51,519 bases of DNA from Alphaproteobacteria bacterium MarineAlpha9_Bin3 (GTDB lineage: Bacteria > Pseudomonadota > Alphaproteobacteria > TMED109): assembly GCA_002937655.1 (NCBI GenBank), contig PTKH01000007.1, positions 1 to 51,519 on the forward strand, in the 5' to 3' direction. This document shows positions 46,628 to 51,519 of this stretch, piece by piece; the first letter of the stretch is position 1; each line of letters begins with the position of its first letter. Below the pieces are notes generated by a model. The model did not search any database and was not told the DNA's origin. It worked only from the letters and a program-made list of their open reading frames with translations. The translations under genes were made by a program, and so were the position numbers.

Positions 46628-46632
46628 TAATA

Positions 46633-47619
46633 CTAAGCTGCTTCTTCTATAGTTTCTTCTAGTTGTGAGGATAAATCATAAATACTATTTATAGATATTT
46701 TATTGTTTGCAACTTCATTTAATTGTTGTTTCCAAATTTTTGTACCTTGAACTCCATAGAATAAATTAAATAATGGTCTTACTAATCTTCGTTGTGAATG
46801 ACCTAGACTAATATATTTACTTGCATATTTTAAGTATTTACCAATTATTTCTGATCGAGACATATTGTTTTTATTATTATAAAATAAATTATCTGTTTCA
46901 CTGAGCATCCAAGGATTGTCCCAAGCTGCTCTTCCTATCATACTTCCATCAAAAGTATTTAGATGCCACTTAGCTTCTTTTAAATTTTTAATACCACCAT
47001 TAAGTATTATATTCATATCTTTAAAGGTGTTTTTAATATATTTAACTCTTTCATAATTTAAAGGAGGAATCGTCCTATTTTCATGAGGACTTAACCCCTT
47101 AAGTATGGCTATTCTTGCGTGAATTATAACTGTTTTAACATTTTTAGAGTGCAATTCTGAAATAAATTCTTCTAAAAATTCATCAGTATCAAAATTATCC
47201 AAGCCTATTCTTGTTTTAACGGTAATAGGAATATCTGTTTCTTCCTTAATTGCATCTATCATTTTACCAACTTTAATAGGTTCTTTCATTAAACAAGCAC
47301 CAAAATTACCATTAACGACCTTACTAGAAGGGCATCCACAATTAATATTAATTTCTTGGAAGTTTTCTTTTGCAAAAATATTAGCAGCTTGTTTTGCTAA
47401 AATTGGATCAGAGCACCCAATTTGTAATGCAACAGGTCCTTTGCAATCTCCTTCAATCAGGAATCTTTTATTTTGATCATGAATAATAGTATTAACATTA
47501 ATCATTTCAGTATATAAAAATATATTCTTAGATATTAATCTTATTAAATTCCTAAAGTGTAAATCTGTTCTATCCATCATAGGAGCTACTGATAATAAAT
47601 TAGGATGAATATTTTCCAT
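46633..47619 (-). CDS. dusA: tRNA-dihydrouridine synthase A
   Basis: DusA reduces uridine in the D-loop of tRNA with NADPH and FMN. The 328 residues show SVAPMMDRTDLHFRNLIRL, ALQIGCSDP, the active-site NINCGCPSSKVVNGNFGACLM (in two parts) with catalytic Cys109, and ITVKTRIGLDN. GSMIGRAAWDNPW closes the FMN site. It starts 4 bases downstream of hemB on the same strand and converges with the pump gene 5 bases away. Confidence 0.93.
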   Translation of the reverse strand: MENIHPNLLSVAPMMDRTDLHFRNLIRLISKNIFLYTEMINVNTIIHDQNKRFLIEGDCKGPVALQIGCSDPILAKQAANIFAKENFQEININCGCPSSKVVNGNFGACLMKEPIKVGKMIDAIKEETDIPITVKTRIGLDNFDTDEFLEEFISELHSKNVKTVIIHARIAILKGLSPHENRTIPPLNYERVKYIKNTFKDMNIILNGGIKNLKEAKWHLNTFDGSMIGRAAWDNPWMLSETDNLFYNNKNNMSRSEIIGKYLKYASKYISLGHSQRRLVRPLFNLFYGVQGTKIWKQQLNEVANNKISINSIYDLSSQLEETIEEAA

Positions 47620-47623
47620 TAAA

Positions 47624-48631
47624 TTAACCTTTATTTATAATTTTTGCAGCTTCGATAGCAAAGTAACTTAATATACCATTTGCTCCTGCTCTTTTAAAAC
47701 AAGTTAAAGATTCTATTATAGCCTTATCTTTATCAATATATCCATTTTTAACTGCAGACATGATCATAGCATATTCACCTGATACCTGATAAGCATATGT
47801 AGGCATTTTAAAAGTAGTTTTTATTCTGTAAATTATATCTAAATATGGCATACCTGGTTTTACCATAACCATATCAGCTCCTTCAGATATGTCTAAACCA
47901 ACTTCTCGTAATGCTTCATCGGAATTAGAAAAATCCATCTGATAACTTTTTTTTGACTTACTGCTGAGGTTTTTTTCAGATCCAATGGCATTTCTAAATG
48001 GTCCATAGAAACATGAAGCGTACTTTGCTGCATAAGACATAATTTGCGTATTTTTATAGCCATTTTTATCTAGTTCTGTGCGAATTGCCTGAACTCGTCC
48101 ATCCATCATATCACTAGGAGCAATTATATCAGAGCCTGCTTTTGTTTGAATGATAGCTTGTTTACACAATATACTAAGAGTTTCGTCATTTAATATTTCA
48201 TTATTTTTTATTATACCATCATGTCCATGACTAGTATATGGATCTAGTGCTACATCAGTAATAATACCAATACCTTTAATATTATCTTTTATTAATCTAG
48301 TTGCATTACATACTATATTTTCTTCATTAAGAGCTTCTGAACCATTTTCATCTTTTAATGAGTTATTCGTTTCAGGAAATAATGCTATAGCAGGTATTCC
48401 TAATTCTTTTGCTTCGTGAACTATTCCAACAACTTCATTTATTGGAATTCTATTTACTCCTGGCATGGAAGTTATAGCTGTTTTCTTTTCAGAATCAGTA
48501 ACAAATATTGGAAGTATTAAATCATTTACACTAATCTGATTTTCTTTAACTAAACGTCTGCTCCAATCAGATTTTCTATTTCGTCTCATTCTTATATTTG
48601 GATATGAAGCAATACTTATATTATTAGTCAT
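47624..48631 (-). CDS. hemB: Delta-aminolevulinic acid dehydratase (porphobilinogen synthase)
   Basis: HemB condenses two 5-aminolevulinates to porphobilinogen in heme synthesis. The 335 residues have the family stretches RMRRNRKSDWSRRLV, LPIFVTDSE, IAPSDMMDGRVQAIR and MVKPGMPYLDII, with the two active-site lysines in the usual places. The metal site reads DVALDPYTSHGHDG (126-139), with Ala/Asp/Asp where zinc enzymes have three cysteines, so this is the zinc-independent (Mg/K) type. dusA follows after 4 bases. Confidence 0.96.
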   Translation of the reverse strand: MTNNISIASYPNIRMRRNRKSDWSRRLVKENQISVNDLILPIFVTDSEKKTAITSMPGVNRIPINEVVGIVHEAKELGIPAIALFPETNNSLKDENGSEALNEENIVCNATRLIKDNIKGIGIITDVALDPYTSHGHDGIIKNNEILNDETLSILCKQAIIQTKAGSDIIAPSDMMDGRVQAIRTELDKNGYKNTQIMSYAAKYASCFYGPFRNAIGSEKNLSSKSKKSYQMDFSNSDEALREVGLDISEGADMVMVKPGMPYLDIIYRIKTTFKMPTYAYQVSGEYAMIMSAVKNGYIDKDKAIIESLTCFKRAGANGILSYFAIEAAKIINKG

Positions 48632-48759
48632 AATTATTTCCTAATTAAACAGAGTATATTATATTATAATAGTGTATTTTTACAAAATTCTTGTATCTTA
48701 ATAATGAGTTTAGTCAAGAAAATACATTTATATTAATTTTTAAAGGCATCGGAATAATT

Positions 48760-49902
48760 ATGGATTTTACTCTAACTAACGACCAAACAGCAATTAAATC
48801 TATGGTACAGTCTTTCGCTAAAGAAAAAATGGAACCGTTTGCTAATAAGTGGGATCAAGAAAAAACTTTACCAGTGGATGTACTTAGAGAAGCAGCTAGT
48901 TTAGGTTTAGGAGGAATTTATATACCTGAAAAATTAGGTGGTACAGGTCTTGGTCGTTTAGACGCTGCAATTATATTTGAAGAACTTTCCACTGCATGTC
49001 CATCTACAGCTGCATTCTTATCAATTCATAATATGGCAACTTGGATGATTTCTAAATATGGTTCCGATTATCATTTTGATAATTATCTTCAAAAATTAAT
49101 ATCTATGGAATCAATTTCTTCATATTGTTTAACAGAACCTGGCTCAGGTTCAGATGCTGCTGCATTAAGTACTACGGCGAAGAAAGATGGAGATTATTAT
49201 ATACTCAATGGAACAAAAGCTTTTATATCTGGAGCGACATTGTCAGATATTTATTTAACTATGGTTAGAACTGGAGATAAAAGTGCTAATGGAATATCCT
49301 GTATAATAGTAGATAAAAATTCTGAAGGCCTTTCTTTTGGAAAATTAGAAAATAAAATGGGCTGGAATTCGCAACCAACAGCTCAAGTAATATTTGATAA
49401 TTGTAAAGTACCTATAAAAAATTTAGTAGGAAAAGAAGGAGATGGCTTTAAGATTGCTATGCAAGGGTTAGATGGTGGACGAATTAATATTGCATCCTGT
49501 TCGCTTGGTGCAGCAAAAGCTTGTTTAGAAAAATCCTTAATATATGTAAACGATAGAACACAATTTGGAAAAAAAATATCTGACTTTCAAGCAACTCAGT
49601 TTAAATTAGCTGATATGGCTACACAACTAGAAGCTGCAAGATTAATGGTCTTAAAAGCAGCTTCAGAATTAGATAACCTTGGACAAGAGACTACAAAGTC
49701 ATGTGCTATGGCAAAAAGATTTGCAACTGATATTGGTTTTGCAATTTGTAATGAAGCATTACAATTGCATGGCGGATATGGTTACTTATCGGAATATCAA
49801 ATAGAAAGATATGTTAGAGATTTACGTGTACATCAAATTTTAGAAGGTACTAATGAAGTTATGAGGGTTATAATTTCTAGGGCTTTATTAAATAATAGGT
49901 AA
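48760..49902 (+). CDS. Acyl-CoA dehydrogenase, probably isobutyryl-CoA dehydrogenase
   Basis: A 380-residue FAD enzyme of the acyl-CoA dehydrogenase family. Seen are YCLTEPGSGSDAAALSTTAK, GTKAFISGA, GFKIAMQGLDGGRINIA and the C-terminal LQLHGGYGYLSEY...QILEGTNEVMR with the catalytic Glu. I took ATG 48760 (GGA at 48751-48753) rather than the upstream in-frame start at 48691, whose 23 extra residues are unlike the family. The two genes downstream are for later valine-degradation steps, so its substrate is most likely isobutyryl-CoA (valine); other short-chain acyl-CoAs remain possible. Confidence 0.9.
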   Translation: MDFTLTNDQTAIKSMVQSFAKEKMEPFANKWDQEKTLPVDVLREAASLGLGGIYIPEKLGGTGLGRLDAAIIFEELSTACPSTAAFLSIHNMATWMISKYGSDYHFDNYLQKLISMESISSYCLTEPGSGSDAAALSTTAKKDGDYYILNGTKAFISGATLSDIYLTMVRTGDKSANGISCIIVDKNSEGLSFGKLENKMGWNSQPTAQVIFDNCKVPIKNLVGKEGDGFKIAMQGLDGGRINIASCSLGAAKACLEKSLIYVNDRTQFGKKISDFQATQFKLADMATQLEAARLMVLKAASELDNLGQETTKSCAMAKRFATDIGFAICNEALQLHGGYGYLSEYQIERYVRDLRVHQILEGTNEVMRVIISRALLNNR

Positions 49903-49908
49903 TTTAAG

Positions 49909-50952
49909 ATGACTGTTAAATATGAAGTAAATAAAAATGCAGCTATTTTAACTTTAAGCAGACCTAAATATTTAAATACTTTAACATTTGAAATGATAGA
50001 AAAAATAGAAAAGTATCTAAAAGCAATTTTAAAGAATAATAATATTCATATTGTTATTTTTAAGGGTGATGGTGAAAGAGCATTTTGTGCTGGTGGAGAT
50101 GTTAAAAGTTTTTATGAAGAAAAAAATACAAATACTAGTAATAAACTAAGAAAAAATTTTTTTTATAAAGAGTATCAATTAAATTATTTAATAAAAAATT
50201 ATAAGAAGCCTATAATTTCTCTTGTTAATGGAATATGTATGGGGGGTGGAGTAGGTATTGCTATGCATAGCAATATAACTGTAGTGTCTGAAAATGTTAC
50301 TTTTGCTATGCCTGAGACCGCAATTGGATTATTTCCTGATGTAGGTGCTGGAAGTATTTTATCAAAATTAAAAAATAATATAGGTATATATATTGGTTTA
50401 ACCGGAAAAAGGTTAAACAGTGATGATTTAATTGAATTACAATTGGCTAATTATTGCATTAAGTTTGATAAATTCGAAGAAGTTGAAAAATCTTTAATTA
50501 AAGTTAAAACAAAGCAATCTATTCAGAATATTCTTAAGAAAAATTCATTAAAAACTAATTCTCTTATTTTTCCTAATTTAAATAAAAAAATTGAAAATAT
50601 ATTTAGATATAACAATATTGAAAAAATTATTTTGGCATTAAAAAATAATAATGAAAAATGGTCTGTGGACGCTCTCGAATCTCTTAAAAAAATGTCCCCT
50701 ACAAGCCTTAAGATCACTTTAAAACAAATAAGGGCTTCAAAATATTTGTCTTTTAAGGATGATTTAATTATGGAGTATAGGTTGTCACAAGCATGTATGG
50801 CAGGAGTTGATTTTTATGAAGGAGTAAGAGCTATTTTAGTAGATAAGGACTTTAAGCCAAAATGGAGTCCTAATAGAATTGAAGATGTTACTGATAAATT
50901 AGTTTCATCACATTTCAAATCTTTAGGTAAAAATGATCTAAAAATACAGTAA
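49909..50952 (+). CDS. 3-hydroxyisobutyryl-CoA hydrolase
   Basis: A 347-residue crotonase-fold hydrolase (HIBCH type), releasing free 3-hydroxyisobutyrate in valine degradation. Key parts: FCAGGDVKSFYEEK, KKPIISLVNGICMGGGVGIA (oxyanion loop) and AMPETAIGLFPDVGAGSIL with the catalytic Glu, plus the C-terminal SQACMAGVDFYEGVRA typical of this subfamily rather than of plain enoyl-CoA hydratase. It starts 6 bases after the dehydrogenase and is followed 10 bases later by 3-hydroxyisobutyrate dehydrogenase. Confidence 0.9.
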   Translation: MTVKYEVNKNAAILTLSRPKYLNTLTFEMIEKIEKYLKAILKNNNIHIVIFKGDGERAFCAGGDVKSFYEEKNTNTSNKLRKNFFYKEYQLNYLIKNYKKPIISLVNGICMGGGVGIAMHSNITVVSENVTFAMPETAIGLFPDVGAGSILSKLKNNIGIYIGLTGKRLNSDDLIELQLANYCIKFDKFEEVEKSLIKVKTKQSIQNILKKNSLKTNSLIFPNLNKKIENIFRYNNIEKIILALKNNNEKWSVDALESLKKMSPTSLKITLKQIRASKYLSFKDDLIMEYRLSQACMAGVDFYEGVRAILVDKDFKPKWSPNRIEDVTDKLVSSHFKSLGKNDLKIQ

Positions 50953-50962
50953 AGGAAAAGAT

Positions 50963-51519
50963 ATGAATATTGGATTTATAGGATTAGGAAATATGGGAAG
51001 GGGTATGGCTTTAAATTTAGTTAAAGCTAACCACAAAGTTAAGGTTTATGATATTAACATTGATGCTGTTAATGATTTAAATAGTAATGGTTGTATTGGT
51101 TGTTCTAATATAGTTGATACTGTTTCTAATGTGGAAATAGTTATAACTATGTTACCTGAAGGCTCTCATGTTAGAGATGTTTATCTTGGTAGTAATGGAG
51201 TAATTGAAAATGCTAATAAAAATACACTATTAATTGATTGCTCAACTATAGATATTGATACAATTAAAAATGTTGGCGAAGAAGCTAGTATCAAAGGTAT
51301 GAAATTAATAGATGCTCCAGTTTCTGGAGGAATAGTAGGGGCAGACAATGGAACATTAACTTTTATGGTAGGGGGGTTGGAGGAAAACTTTAAAATGGCT
51401 GTACCTATATTAAATAGTATGGGTAAAAATATTATTCATGCGGGAGAGTTAGGCTCTGGTCTCGCTGTAAAAATATGTAATAATATGATTTTAGGTACAA
51501 CAATGATTGCATTAGCAGA
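50963..51519 (+). CDS. mmsB: 3-hydroxyisobutyrate dehydrogenase, 5' part
   Basis: The gene runs off the window end; 185 residues are visible. It begins MNIGFIGLGNMGRGMALNLV, the dinucleotide motif of beta-hydroxyacid dehydrogenases, with LIDCSTID, DAPVSGGIVGADNGTLTFMV and the Lys in GLAVKICNNMILG as active-site region. The upstream acyl-CoA dehydrogenase and 3-hydroxyisobutyryl-CoA hydrolase genes identify the substrate as 3-hydroxyisobutyrate, oxidised to methylmalonate semialdehyde with NAD. AAAGGA lies before the ATG. Confidence 0.9.
   Translation, partial: MNIGFIGLGNMGRGMALNLVKANHKVKVYDINIDAVNDLNSNGCIGCSNIVDTVSNVEIVITMLPEGSHVRDVYLGSNGVIENANKNTLLIDCSTIDIDTIKNVGEEASIKGMKLIDAPVSGGIVGADNGTLTFMVGGLEENFKMAVPILNSMGKNIIHAGELGSGLAVKICNNMILGTTMIALA

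Noticed and set aside
48691-48759. 23-residue N-terminal extension of the acyl-CoA dehydrogenase
   Set aside because: The extra residues do not resemble the family's N terminus, and the ATG at 48760 has a better ribosome-binding site.
1-51519. CRISPR arrays, tRNA/rRNA genes, transposases, phage genes, toxin-antitoxin or defence systems
   Set aside because: The repeats seen are short coding repeats, the intergenic gaps are all small, and none of the proteins shows transposase, integrase, Cas or restriction motifs.

Overview
The window is a compact, very AT-rich stretch of bacterial chromosome (roughly 30% GC by eye) in which short gaps separate about fifty protein genes. The gene content and order point to a low-GC alphaproteobacterium, probably marine. 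The evidence is the purB-purC-purS-purQ-purL-bolA-grxD block beside rpsD, a class II DAHP synthase next to glutathione reductase, an alphaproteobacterial-type S4, and a valine-degradation set at the right end. Five genes appear to start with TTG. I saw no rRNA, tRNA, insertion sequence, prophage or CRISPR array, and no gene-free stretch reaches 300 bases; the largest gap, 4551-4726, is about 176 bases.

Region 1 (1-4.6 kb) is a metal (probably zinc) acquisition block. It holds a truncated FtsX-type permease with a strict His-every-third-residue repeat, an outer-membrane channel-like protein, a ZnuA-like binding protein, a ZnuB-like permease and a DUF3299 lipo/periplasmic-type protein. Two nearly identical palindromic sites precede the outer-membrane gene and znuA and look like operators of one regulator, most likely Zur. 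A hairpin ends the block. Next comes a textbook Fur box in front of two unrecognised small genes (4.7-5.4 kb), one of them secreted.

Region 2 (5.5-21.1 kb) is mostly metabolic: GDP-L-fucose synthesis (gmd, fcl), a small repair and tRNA-modification group (ogt, a GST, trhO), the biotin genes bioF-bioD diverging from bioB-bioA, a YgjP-like metallopeptidase, a succinate-semialdehyde dehydrogenase-like enzyme, a glycosyltransferase, a small cysteine-rich exported protein, gor and DAHP synthase.

Region 3 (21.1-35 kb) has an ApbE-NosR pair (membrane flavin/iron-sulfur electron transfer) without a visible nosZ, NAD salvage and synthesis (nicotinate phosphoribosyltransferase, nadE), trmJ, rpsD with a clear sigma-70 promoter, and the purine operon on the minus strand.

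Region 4 (35-46.6 kb) starts with mtnA, a FucA-type class II aldolase and an MDR dehydrogenase; together they could be a methylthioadenosine (MTA) DHAP shunt. It is followed by a response regulator, an OmpA-like lipoprotein on the other strand, a sensor kinase, and a three-gene RND efflux system of the heavy-metal type whose adaptor has a ten-aspartate run.

Region 5 (46.6-51.5 kb) has dusA and hemB on the minus strand, then isobutyryl-CoA dehydrogenase-like, 3-hydroxyisobutyryl-CoA hydrolase and 3-hydroxyisobutyrate dehydrogenase genes (valine catabolism); the last is cut by the window end.
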